From: Cytidiella melzeri
Lineage: Eukaryota; Basidiomycota; Agaricomycetes; Polyporales; Irpicaceae
DNA length: 64,000 nucleotides
Assembly: GCA_022592445.1 (NCBI GenBank)
Contig: JABYQR010000017.1
Coordinates: 215,968-279,967 of the forward strand
Reading direction: 5' to 3'
Part shown: piece by piece, positions 35,655-46,569 of the stretch
Layout: each line of letters opens with the position of its first letter
Position numbering within the stretch: position 1 is the first letter of the stretch
Notes under the pieces: generated by a model
The model's database searches: none
What the model was told of the DNA's origin: nothing
The model's input: the letters and a program-made list of their open reading frames with translations, nothing else
Program-made: the position numbers and the translations under genes

Positions 35655-38603
35655 TCATCCAAGAATCATCGGGTCGTCAACATCCGCATCGCTGTCCGGT
35701 CTGGAGGGTCCTGCAACCGTCTGAACTGCCACCTGCACGCCGCTAACTTGTCCATCGGCATGAGTCGACCCCTGCCGAAGCAGCTCGTCGCGTGATGGTG
35801 CATTGGGATTGGTGTTGTCGCGTGGTCTCCATCGGATGGTAACAGCGTTGGCAGCATTGGCAAATTCAGACGGGTTCGTGGTAACATCTTCGGGCCTACG
35901 CGGACGCCGTAAAGTCAAGGGGCTGAACGTCCAATTGCCAAAGGTCGCTGGAACATTTCCTGGGCGAATGCGATTTGCCTCAGGCACGACGGTGCTCATT
36001 GGGCCGGGTATAGTAGGGGGTGGATTGGTACCAGGGGGGACAGCAACTACGACTCGGCCTGGCCGTGTAAATTCATCTCCCAATTGCGCTTCCAGTGCCT
36101 GCACGCGAGCAGCTCGCTCTTGTTCGCGCTGAGCTCGCCTCTCCGCACGTCCTGCTGTAAAAAGGGAAAATTGAGCTGCATCAACAGCTGTGTATGACGA
36201 ACAGTTTTACCTTGGTTTTCTCTATCCTCGCCATCCTCGGGGTCTTTCGCGCTGCACCAGAACCGATGTCCCTCGCTCCATGCGACGCTTTGGCATTCCT
36301 TTCCGCAGTATTTCGCCTTTCGGCATCGGCGGCACTTGGCGAATTCCCGAGGGAACGATTCCCACTTGCCGCACATCACTGGGAAGATGAGAGGCTTGTG
36401 AGGAGACGGCGACCATGGGAGGAAATGAGTACTCACTATTGGCACATTGCCGGATGCCTCCCCGTTGGTCATCCTTCCGGCAAGCGTTCCGCATGATCAC
36501 ACCTGCCCAGTACTGAATCTCCCCAGGAAGCGTAGGCGGTGGATTCGGACCTTCCATCTCAGATGAGCTAGGTCGGTAGGTGAACCGTTCGACCAAAGAA
36601 AAGACGTTTGTCATGCGAGTAGCAGAAGGAGCAGAGCTGGTCGCAGAAACACTCGGTGCGTGGGACATGCCCGGACTGACTGCCGCCCTTTCCTTGCCAC
36701 GCCCTGTTGCGCTGGCGAAAGCTTTCAAAAACGCATTGGGCTCCTTCGCTGGAGTAGCAGAGGTCGACGAAGCTTTCGCAGTGCTGGGTCCAGCTTGGTT
36801 TTTGAACAAATCGTCAAAAGTGGCCTCTTGTAGAGTGGCGGGATGGAAGGCAGCGCGTGGTTTATAGAAAGCCTGCCTGACGTGGGGATACTTGCTTAGA
36901 TAGGCGAGCAACTGGAGAGCAAGCAGCACGTCTTCGTCGCGATATGGCCCGGTGTCTGAGTCGCGGTGGTGGTGGTGGTGGTGGTGCATACCCGCAAGAG
37001 CAGCCCCAGCACCGCCAGCTCGAGTGTTGGCAGGACCAGCCGCAGCTCCATGCAAACGTCCTGCTCCAGTGGTGGTTATTCCATCGGCGTTCCTTACACG
37101 GACTGTAGCAGGGACGGAAGGAATTGGGGGAGCTGTTGGTGGTGGTAGTGTGATCGTCCCCGCCCTTGGTGTCCGTTCCGCGGCGTGAGGTTCTCCTCGA
37201 GTAGGCCCCGGATTGATTGCGCCTGGCGCACCAGGAGGCGCGCCCATCGCAAAGTCATCGTTCGTCTCCAGTGATACCATGCCATCTTCGACGCCGACAC
37301 CTTCAACAGTAACAGCCTGATCATTAATGATAATGTGCGCATCTGCGTTCATATCCAGAGAAGCGCCGGCTGCGGTAGGACCGGTATCAGACACGATACC
37401 GACAGCACGCCGGGTATGCGTGGCAGCAGCACGAATAGTAGCAGCATCCGCCGAGAGGTCCCGACGTTCAGGCGAAGACGCACCGGACACGGGAGCATCG
37501 CTCTCGCGCGTGCTATCATGATCCATATCAACGTCGCCATCGTCTTCAGTTTCTGTGTCTGGTCTGGAGGTATCAGCTGAATGTGTTGCAGATGGACCAT
37601 CCGAGGCAGAGGGAACAGCGGATCTGCTAGCTTGTCGCAGTGCACGCCCGCGCGGGACAGTAGGCGTCTGGTCCCAGACTGGGCGAGCGATGATAGTACC
37701 GCTACGATCTCTGCTCGGTACGATAACAGCGCCGGTCGGAGTATTGGTGCCCAGGGGTGTCGTGTGCGATGATGGTTCAGTCGAAGTGTCGCGCCCGTCC
37801 GACGTCGATTCCAAATCCATCGAATCGTCCTAAGTACAATAACTCAGCATGAAAAGTAAACAACGAAAGATAGCACAAAACGTACCTCTGCTGACGGTAC
37901 CGATCGCTCGCGACCCTGACGCTCAACTGTAACTTGTCTCTGCAGCGCTCGGGCCAGTTGCTGGGCCTGTTCACGCTGCCTCAACTCATGCTGAGCCTGC
38001 CTGCGCGCAACACGCTGCTCCCTCGACTCCCTATGCATACCGCCTGCGATCGCATTGGGCCCAACCGCAAAACCTTTGCTAGCCAGCCACGCTTCCAGGA
38101 TGCAACCTACTACATCCAATGTCCCAGCTTGTACCACACGACCTCGAATTTGCTCGCTCCCTCGCACCCCAATGTTCACCACGGACTGGAAGGCAAGCGA
38201 AAAGCGGTAGGCGGCTTGCTTGTCGAATGATTTGGGGTTCAGGGCCGGTACCAGCTTAGGTGGGTTTGCTTTGGGGGCGGAGAGGCCGTAGAGGATAGCC
38301 GGGTTCTCTGGCGGAGGCGGACACAAGCAAAAATCATGTAAAATGCGTACCAGTCGCTCTAAGCCGCCATCCATTGTCATGATCTCGCGGATTCGAGGTG
38401 AAGTTGACGTGAGGTAGGTGAGATGGGACAAGGAGTTATAAAGAGGCAGCGGTGCGTTTGTATCGAGAGCTATGAAAAGACAGTTTGGACAGATACTCAG
38501 CAGCCCTGAGCCATGGACACGCACCTCTACGATCATATAGCTGAGATGTTATGCAGACGCATGCCCGATTCTGGGCCGGAAAGGCGAAGTTGGACTCGCG
38601 CAT
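35655..38603 (-). CDS. MUB1: MYND-finger protein of the Mub1/SamB family
   Basis: Mub1 is a partner of the Ubr2 ubiquitin ligase in yeast (turnover of Rpn4), and SamB affects morphology in Aspergillus. The start at 38603 gives MRESNFAFPAQNRACVCITS, then LPLYNSLSHLTYLTSTSPRI, IREIMTMDGGLERLVRILHD and YRFSLAFQSVVNIGVRGSEQ, which is the conserved armadillo-like N-terminal domain. A long disordered region follows, with a seven-His run at about 36965-36985, then VLLALQLLAYLSKYPHVRQA, VFSLVERFTYRPS and LPGEIQYWAGVIMRNACRKD. The MYND zinc finger (about 36390-36250) has CRRCRKAKYCGKECQ, WSEGH and FWC. The C-terminal exon (36100-35655) is Arg/Pro-rich and ends in DPMILG. About 880 residues, five or so introns. 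Confidence 0.9.
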
Positions 38604-39099
38604 CGCGAGGTAGGTGAATAAAGTGCTCAAGGGCGGATGGACTAGCGACCGTCTTCTACTGGGACTAGATGAGATTGTTCGTCGAGCGTCGTTAGATGTG
38701 TTGCCCTCGTCCCCTGCGTGTTCGTCGTTGTTGATGTTGGTGGTCGGGTCTCCGCCACGAGCGGGTGATCTGACTGGAGCCTGTTTGGCCTTGTTTGGCT
38801 GTGGCCAGTTGGTGATGCGGCTGTGGGCTTACTCAGCCCACTCTGCGTCTTTCTCTGCATTACCCATGTGCACAATACCACCGTTCTCTTACCCCGAGGT
38901 CTACTCAATCCAACCAGGTGTAGAAAAGATGTAGTTGAGTGACGTGGCCAACCGGATGATTTGCTACTGGAACTTCAACTCTTACATTCCGATTCAAAGC
39001 AAAGAAATTAGAGACCAACGCCATGATTCTTCATAGAAATACAATGAATACAATGCGCGACCAGCATGGTCATGCATCGCGTAACATCGGTGAGAAACC
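38604..39099. other. Intergenic region upstream of the Mub1-like gene
   Basis: About 500 bp with the promoter of the Mub1-like gene and the 3' flank of the small hydrophilic gene. Both strands contain short open frames without recognisable product. Confidence 0.4.
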
Positions 39100-39543
39100 T
39101 TAGGCATCACCAGCGGACGCCCCGCCCTCGTATTCTCTTCCCCGGCTATCGGTGTATTTGGATGCTAGGAAATCCTCAGCCTCGTTTCTATTGTCAGGAT
39201 TCCCCCCATACGGATCCAAGCTATCTCCACTCTCTACTCCGAAGTCTCTCTTGGACTCGTGGGCGTACTGCTCCCTTGTCGCCGCGTCTGTGCCTTGCAC
39301 GGCGTCCTGGATCGCGTTCTCAATTCGCCCACCAGTGGTGGACTGGTCTATGAGGCCATTCGAATTCGCGTCGCTTCCACCTCTCTGCGCCTGAGTCGAC
39401 CATGTTCTTTCTGGGGCGGCACCATAGCCTCCAGACGCGGTGGCTGATTGTCAAAGGTCAGCATGTTTGGATTGGAACAGGACTTGAGACTCACAGTCGC
39501 CGCTTGTAGGGTAATTCGTAGTCTGGTAGTCGGTCTGGCTCAT
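39100..39543 (-). CDS. Small hydrophilic protein of unknown function
   Basis: I do not recognise a named family. The ATG at 39543 gives MSQTDYQTTNYPTSGD; an intron of about 47 nt with GTGAGT donor and CAG acceptor leads to STASGGYGAAPERTWS. The rest is rich in Gly, Asp, Glu, Ser, Arg and Gln, lacks hydrophobic stretches and Cys, and includes GRIENAIQDAVQGTDAAT and NRNEAEDFLASKYTDSRGRE. It stops at 39100. About 130 residues. The composition resembles hydrophilins or small stress-induced cytosolic proteins of fungi, but that is an inference from composition only. The clean splice junction, frame continuity and biased composition support a real gene. Confidence 0.65.
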
Positions 39544-40594
39544 GATGAGAGTTACGAGTGCGTTTCGAGCGTTGTGCGAACGCTGGGGTCACAGCCAGTG
39601 GATTTATATGCAGAATTACTGCCCCATAGTAGCGCTTAGAGTGTTTGCCGTGACGTCAGTCGATGGTGCTTTTAGAAAAGGGTAAGCAGCATCATCATCG
39701 AATTTGCGACCATCTTACTTATGTATAATTACATAACTTTCTCTCCTACTCAGTGGAATACACATGCAGAACTCGCCATTACTGCCAAGTCATTAACAAC
39801 CATGGAAAGGGCATGTTTCTTCCGTTCACCAGAACATTGTAATTGTCAGTGTCTCTATGCAGGCAACTCAACAGTACAGAAGCATTCTTGCTAGCGTCCT
39901 CGACGACCTGGCCATGAAACTACCAATGAAGCAATTACGAGCAGCGCCAAAACCTGCACGCTTCATTCATGCTCTCTTTGCGGCCCGATACGCTAGAGAT
40001 CTGCAGCAGCACTATTTTGCGCGTAAAGTATATCTTAGTAAGTATAGTTTGAGCGACTGCGATGAGTCGGAGACACCAGTCTTGCTGTGCCATAGTACAT
40101 CACGCGGTATGTCGCAGTGAGTACGATAGTACGGAACATTGTAACCTGATCGACAGCGTCCGGACTCCGGAATGCTGAGTTTTACGTTACACTCACACAT
40201 ATTATCAACCGTAACGCTCTACGTCGGCCGCCGCAGATAGTGGGATGCAGACTCAGAACAAACATACTGTGAGCCCTTTTTCTTTCTCCTTTGCTCCTCA
40301 CGCACTCAACTCTCAGTGTGCTTGCAATTCGAGTCTAGATATGCAACACCTTGCTACTGCAAGGACGCACGAAATCCTGAGGCCGGGCTATCGTACTATC
40401 AGCACCGAGGTGATGTGCCGCCGGAAGAGCGGTTGATCGCACATCATGTTCCGAGTTCGGAGGTTTTTGGTTGTATACATAAGTTGAGAAGTAACATCAA
40501 AGTCTGTGAACAATCGTCCTTTCAACAAAGTGCAGGTACTCGCAAAAGAAGAAGGCGTACCCTTCCCAGTCGCGACTGACTCGGAAATTCCCGA
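39544..40594. other. Intergenic region of about 1 kb without supported gene
   Basis: Promoter regions of the hydrophilic-protein gene (minus) and the MFS gene (plus). Plus-strand frames at 39857-40120 and 40245-40579 are open but I see no conserved motif or clear splice structure. Confidence 0.4.
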
Positions 40595-42579
40595 TGTCAG
40601 GATCGGAAGAAGTGAAACAAGAGGATGTAGTGGACCCCAATGCGCTTTTGCGAGGTCGATGGCGGTCTATTGCTCTAGGTGCAGTATGCACCCTTGCCAT
40701 GATTTTGAATGTAAGTTTCCTTATAATCACGACTTGATGCAGCGCGTAGTGGCCTGACATCATGATATATCTTCAACAGACGGCCAGCGCGACTTCAGCT
40801 TCCATAGCCCTACCTACCATAGGCCGTGATCTCCGTATAATGGAGAACAAGCTGCAGTGGATTGCCTCTGCATTCTCTCTCAGCTCGGTATGCACCACCC
40901 GCAATTTTGCTCCTGCTCGTACTCAATCTTGCACCCAGGGCTGTCTTCTCTTACTCTTCGGCCGGATCGCCGACTTGTACGGTCGCAAGCTAGTTTTCCT
41001 GGGAGGCATTGCTATCATGGGTGTCTTCTCGCTCGGGGTTGGCTTCGCTCAAACTGAAATCACGTTGGACGTTCTACGAGGTGTGCAAGGTATGGGAGGC
41101 GCCGCCGTCATCCCCGCATCACTTGGAATCCTTGCACACGCATTCCCTCCCAGTCGCGCCCGCTCTATCGCATTTTCGACGTTTGCAGCTGGCGCCCCCA
41201 TCGGCGCAGCTATCGGAAACGTTATTGGAGGCGCACTTACCGAGTTTACCAAGCCATCATGGAGATCTGCATTTTTCCTCATCTCGGGTTTGAGCCTGCT
41301 AATTTTCTTCGGCGGGCTCATCTTTATCGACAAAGACGTACCACCAGAGAAAGAAGATCAAAGAGTCGACTGGATCGGCGCGTTTTTGATCACCGCAGGA
41401 CTGGTTCTCATCGTGTTTGTGCTCAGTGACGGGAGTATAGCGCCTCAAGGCTGGGAGACTGATTACATTATCGCCGGTCTAGTACTTGGCACGATCTTAC
41501 TAATATTATTTGTAATATGGCAAGCATATTTGGAGAACATCCAAGACAGCTCTGACGCCGTCCACTCGATGTGGACACCTCCCCCTTTGATGAAGTTGTC
41601 TATCTGGACTCGATCGCAAGGGCGGATGGCTGTCATCCTTTGGATAGCTTTTTTGGAGTGGAGTAGTTTCCTTAGCTGGGCGTTTTGGGTTCAGGTTAGT
41701 ATCGACCCTTGGATACTGCATGCTCCCCCGCTAAGTTGCTGTTTGCGAAGTATAGCTATATTACCAAAACTTCCTCCACCTGTCACCCATTCTGACAATG
41801 GTGCGTCTGCTTCCAATGTCAATAGTGGGGTGTATATGCAACGTCCTTGTTGCCTTGCTTGTCGGGAGAGTAGAGGTTGTTTTTCTCATCGGTTCGTGAA
41901 CCGTCAACAAGTGGCTACAGTCAACTGACCATAAGTGTACTCCTATACAGTATGCGGAACTTTGCTGACGTCGACAGCAAACCTCTTGTTTGCGGTCATC
42001 CGACCGTCTTCCCCATACTGGGCGTTTGGCTTTCCGGCCACCGTCGTATCAGTGTTCGGCGCCGATTTCGTGTTCGCAGCTGGGACGCTGTTTGTAGCCA
42101 AGATCAGTCTGCCCCAAGAACAAAGCGTTGCAGGCGCTTTATTCCAGACGATGAGTCAGGTATGAGTGAAATTCTCTGGCTTTGAGCGCATCTCGCTGAT
42201 GGGCTGCATTCTCCAATAGCTCGGAGCCTCCTTTGGCCTGGCAATCACTACTATCATCTTCAACTCTGAGACATCAAAGATTATGCGTCATGGCATGAGT
42301 GGGCAAAGAACTGTCCCCCCTATGGGGCTCCCTCCGCCAGCTCCACCGTTTTCTACCCCAGGCGCACCTCCGCCTGGCCCGATGGCACCGCTCAACGCAT
42401 ACAGAGCTGCAATGTGGGGTGGCTTTGCTATTGGCATGATAGGCTCTCTTCTTGCGGCGATTTTCCTCAGATCTGCGGGGATTGTTGGACATCAGGATAA
42501 GTCAAAAACACAGAGCGCACGTGGGGAAACCGCTGCTGGGCAGGACACGAAAGCTTTAGTCGTCGATCACAATGGCTAG
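40595..42579 (+). CDS. MFS transporter, DHA2-like drug:H+ antiporter family
   Basis: Polytopic membrane transporter with about 14 hydrophobic segments expected. The start at 40595 begins MSGSEEVKQEDVVDPNALL and a first helix (IALGAVCTLAMILN). Exons then give SIALPTIGRDLRIMENKLQW, LLLLFGRIADLYGRKLVFLG (the MFS signature between helices 2 and 3), LDVLRGVQGMGGAAVIPASL, GAPIGAAIGNVIGGALTEFT and later FGFPATVVSVFGADFVFAAG, SLPQEQSVAGALFQTMSQ joined to LGASFGLAITTIIF. A Pro-rich extracellular or lumenal loop (PPPAPPFSTPGAPPPGP) precedes the last helix. Five or so introns. The organisation resembles fungal multidrug and aminotriazole-resistance type exporters; the substrate is not predictable. Confidence 0.88.
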
Positions 42580-42985
42580 TGCTGTGGGCTACGATTATAA
42601 TAAAAGAGTGGCAACTGCTTACTGCAACATGGGGTATGTTGGAATAAGATATCTTAGACTTCGTGTATCGTTATGTTACTCGCAGTTAATAGCACTTGTA
42701 CCTCTCATGTTTTGCTGAGGTCTTCATCGAGTCTGATATCCCCCAAGAATGCGACGTCTGTTTCGGATCGTACAGCGAGTGAACAACAGTACCTGCCTGA
42801 TATAGCAAGTGAAATCTGGCAAAGGCGGAGTTCGCCACGTAACATGTTCAGGCGCCCATTTTCTTCCTTTTGCACTGTCATCGTAATTCTCTCCCAGATT
42901 TTTGGTCTTTCATCCTCAACTTCGCTCTGTTCGTAGTCTTCGAAACTTTTCCTGTTCTCCTTCATCCCGCTCCCTTCTACACATC
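42580..42985. other. Intergenic region, MFS 3' flank and Pho88 promoter
   Basis: About 400 bp. The last 60 bp before the Pho88 start are pyrimidine-rich. No coding sequence supported. Confidence 0.4.
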
Positions 42986-43917
42986 ATGAACTCCGCCACT
43001 ACCAACCTCGTCGTCTCCCTCGGCGCCATGCAAGGTACGTGATTAAATTGGCCCAGACAGAAGGACTCAATTGTGCTGACGTGTTAATGGAATCCGCCCA
43101 GTGGCCCGCAAAATCAACTTTGAGGACCCTCAGATTTTGCTATCAGTGCGCATTGCGTACATAGTCGTTCAAGCCTTGGTTCTCGGGGCGTACTACTTTA
43201 CCTCCGTTAAGGTGTGTTCGGTATCGTGTGACAGAGCTATTTCTTGACACTGACCGAGACTCTCCCTGTTCTGCCCGTGCCAGATCAAGCAGAAGAACGA
43301 TTTGACGGTGCTAAAGTATGGTGCGTTGGCGTTCAGCTGCACATCTTGCGTGTGACTTCCTCTGACGTTACGTATACGACAGTTGAGCCAAGCAGCCCTA
43401 TGGTATGAACCCGTGTTTGTCATTTCTCAGAACATCACTGCAACTACGCTCTGACAGACAAAAGAACCGGGAAAGCTTGTTACGACTACCCACCGTGAGT
43501 ACGACCTGGGAGAGGTCTCCAAGCTCGTCCGAGGAGTATATATTGGTATTGCTATGATGGCAGTTCTTCATGGGTACCTTCAGTATGTGTTCACCCGCTC
43601 AATATCAGCCTGAGCTGGCGTTCATTGCTTACGTGTCCTTTATCTAGCTATACCCAGCCATTGTTTATCCAATCTCTCATGGGCTTGAAGAACTTGTACG
43701 AGGCCAAGCCTGTCGCCATCTGGGTTCTAGGCAAACCTGCTGAAGGTGACTTAAAGAGGCCGTTCAAGGGTGCTGGCGGCATGTTCGGAGGTACGCATTG
43801 AAATACTCGCTGACGACTCGCGTGCTGATGACGTTTTGCTTAGCTGCTGCCGAGCCGCAAACTGACAAAGCTGCTATTGAGGAAGCCGAGAAGAGGGTTG
43901 GAAAGAAAGAAGAGTAG
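42986..43917 (+). CDS. PHO88: Pho88/Snd3 ER membrane protein
   Basis: Pho88, also called Snd3, is an ER membrane protein of the SRP-independent targeting route and was first linked to phosphate uptake. The start at 42986 encodes MNSATTNLVVSLGAMQ; following exons give VARKINFEDPQILLSVRIAY, VVQALVLGAYYFTSVK, IKQKNDLTVLKY, VEPSSPM, TKEPGKLVTTTHREYDLGEV, LVRGVYIGIAMMAVLHGYLQ, YTQPLFIQSLMGLKNLYEAK and a basic tail ending KRVGKKEE. About 187 residues with six short introns and some coding exons of only about 20-40 nt. Length and motif order match the family well. Confidence 0.94.
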
Positions 43918-44328
43918 ACACTCTCTCATGCCTTCCTTATTTCAACCTTTCGCCTTGACCTCTGGCGAAACGGATAGCGGACGTGGCTTTTGTCTACTGC
44001 CACGATCTTAGAGAGTTGCCTCCTGCTGTCTATGTATGTGTATGGGCTTGTTGTTAATCTACATTACCCTTGCTTGTATGTAAGTTTTGACTCGTGCACA
44101 GCGATGCTACACCTGGCAGCTGGGCTTAACGGGTGTGTATACGTACGAGTGACAACTCGGATGTGACAAATGTGTCACCAAGCGACGCGCTCACTGTGAT
44201 GTCATACATGTCATGCGCATCATGGAATCATATAAACTGACCAACCTTGAAGCTGAACGCGCCGCCTTCAGTTCCTCTCGCCTTAACATCCACCTCTCGA
44301 CGTTGACGTTCACGACGAGCTCAACATC
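43918..44328. promoter_or_regulatory. Intergenic region with TATA box upstream of the Slm1-like gene
   Basis: A TATAAAC box at 44231-44237 lies 92 bp before the Slm1-like ATG. A short inverted repeat (GTGACA/TGTCAC at 44163-44168 and 44173-44178) lies about 60 bp upstream of it. No coding sequence seen. Confidence 0.5.
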
Positions 44329-46339
44329 ATGAATTTGAACAACGACTCCGTCTCGATATCTCGCGCTACTTCGCGAGCCAGCAGCAGACATGGCTCAGCC
44401 GTGTCCAGGCAGCAGAGCTTGATCAAGAAGAACATCGCTCCTCACGACCTTCGTCCTTCCGACATTCTCATCGAGAGGTTTTCGGCGTGGAAGATTATTG
44501 TGAAGCAGCTCATCGCATATTTTGAGGTCAGCTCCATTCAACACTCAGTGAGAATCTATCACGTTAAGGCTTTTGCACAGGGGCTTGCAGACATCGAGAA
44601 CAACATTGCAAGAGAAATGACCAAGCTCGGTGCTGTGATTCAAGTTCCATTCCGTTCTGGGAACCAGTTCTTGGGTGAAGGAGGTCTGCAGGTGAGTATA
44701 CCAGCGGTGTGGCTCACTGGATTTGCTAACGAATTCATCGTGCTTTCACAGGACGTGTACTACCACATTCGTGACAAAACGCGTGCCATCGCGGACGAAC
44801 ACGCCAACCTGGGTAGAACAATCGATGGCTCCATCGTGCAGCATCTGCAGAAGTTGCGCGTTGAGATTAAGGCCCACATCAAGGTTGGTTTTGCTTCGAG
44901 CGTGGCGTCATTGAGTCTTACGTCCTTCTTAGAACATCCAAAATGATACGGCAAAGCTTGCAACCTCAGTTGCCAAGGAGCGCGATCTTTCTGCGAAGCT
45001 TATCGGCGACCTGGGCACCAACATCTCCATTCTCAAGAATACGCCTATGAGCGTTACCGCGAAAACAGATCCTTATGTTGCCAACCAAGCGGTGTATAGG
45101 CAGCTTGTAAAGCAGGTCCACACCGAAAACGCACTTCAGAAATCTATCCTGCTCACTCAATCTTCCTCGGCTCTATTTGAAGCCTCGTTAATACAGGCTA
45201 TACAGTCGGCCTGGGCCACATATGAAGAATGGCGGTCTCGCATGGACACAGGAATTCAGGATATATGGAAATCACTTGAGCGGTCCATGTCTGCGCTCGC
45301 GCCCGATCGCGAATGGATTGCGTTCGCTGCTCGTGAGGACCATCTCATCGACCCCGAGACTCCTCTCCGTGACCCTGCCAACATCCACTACCCAAGCAAG
45401 GAGGACCCGAGCGTTCTTGCTGTCCACACTGGATTACTCGAACGCAAGAAGCGATTCACTCGTGCCTACCGCGAGGCATATTTTGTTCTCACTCCTGCAG
45501 GATTTCTGCACGAGTACTCTTCTTCTGATCCTAATCGCTCGGAACACCCAACGTTCAGTCTCTTTCTACCGATGTGTACGCTCGGGCCACCCAGCGCTTC
45601 AGGTGCTGCATCACATAAGTTCCACATCGAAGGTCGCAAAGACGGTACCGGCACGACGAAGACGGGCTCATTCCGTAGCTTGGCAGGCAGTCTTACTGGT
45701 CGCAAAGGTTCCGGGCCTGCTTGGACGTTCCGTGGTCGCTCTCATGATGACATGCTGGAATGGTGGAACGACATTCGTATGCTATGCGCGCGCTACCTGG
45801 TAGCAAGCGAGTCCGTAGAGAGAAGTGGGCCTGTCCAAGCTGCCGTACGCGCAGCCGGATATGCAAGCGATGAAGAGGAAAATGATTCGGAAGAAGAGGG
45901 TTCCAGTATTGAAGAAGAACAGGATGAGGATGATGATGGCATGTATGCTCAAGCAAGAGAAAATGTCGATGGCCCTGAGACAGATGAAGAACTGCCGCAA
46001 TACCAGAGTAAAATGGGCGGATACTCGGTAAGTGCTTTCATTCTTGACCGCCCGTTTTGTCATATGCTCGAACGAGTGCTCAAAGCAACTTTCTCTCCGG
46101 TTCAGGTCGATAAAAAGTCACAGCACAGCAATCATGACGATTCTGCCGCGAACGGTCATACTAATGCCGCCCGCAAACCTAGTCTGCGCCAGCAGGAGAA
46201 GGCGCCGGAGGGGCGGGCTGCGCACGTCACTCAAGGCGACGAGCCTGCTGCAGCTGATAGCGATGAAGACAATGCTGTCAATGGTCACACTGAAGCTGGG
46301 CCTGCCCCAGCGGATAGTCGTTTCCAAGAGGACTTGTGA
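44329..46339 (+). CDS. SLM1: Slm1/Slm2-type TORC2 effector (F-BAR-like + PH domain)
   Basis: Slm proteins bind PI(4,5)P2 at the plasma membrane and feed membrane stress to TORC2. The start at 44329 opens a Ser/Arg-rich leader, then DILIERFSAWKIIVKQLIAY, GLADIENNIAREMTKLGAVI, VYYHIRDKTRAIADEHANLG, NDTAKLATSVAKERDLSAKL and QAVYRQLVKQVHTENALQKS, forming the helical F-BAR-like module, and ALAPDREWIAFAAREDHLID. The PH domain (about 45440-45800) includes TRAYREAYFVLTPAGFLHEY, FHIEGRKDG, WTFRGRSHDDMLEWWNDIRM. An acidic stretch and a hydrophilic tail follow, with a 78-nt intron at about 46029-46106 that keeps the frame open and can be missed. The stop is at 46337-46339. Confidence 0.92.
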
Positions 46340-46569
46340 AATTCTTACCCGCCTTGAAATTGATGCCTTCTTGTCTGGTTAGGAATGGGACTGTGTGTGT
46401 GAATCTGGAATGGGCAACAGCTCTTGTAGAATTATGATAATATTCGATCGTTCATGTGTCATCCCAGACGATTTTCGAACAGTAGCTTTTACTGTCTCGT
46501 CTGTGCATATATCGATGATGGACGGTTGTGATGACAGCAATGTAGATAATCCCTACGTGTATATGTCTG

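Noticed and set aside
37849..38536. Start of the Mub1-like protein at 38536
   Set aside because: That frame begins in an intron; the upstream exon with MRESNFAFPAQNRA is the conserved start.
42705..42965. Minus-strand frame of 86 codons between the MFS and Pho88 genes
   Set aside because: It overlaps the Pho88 promoter and pyrimidine-rich leader; no motif supports it.
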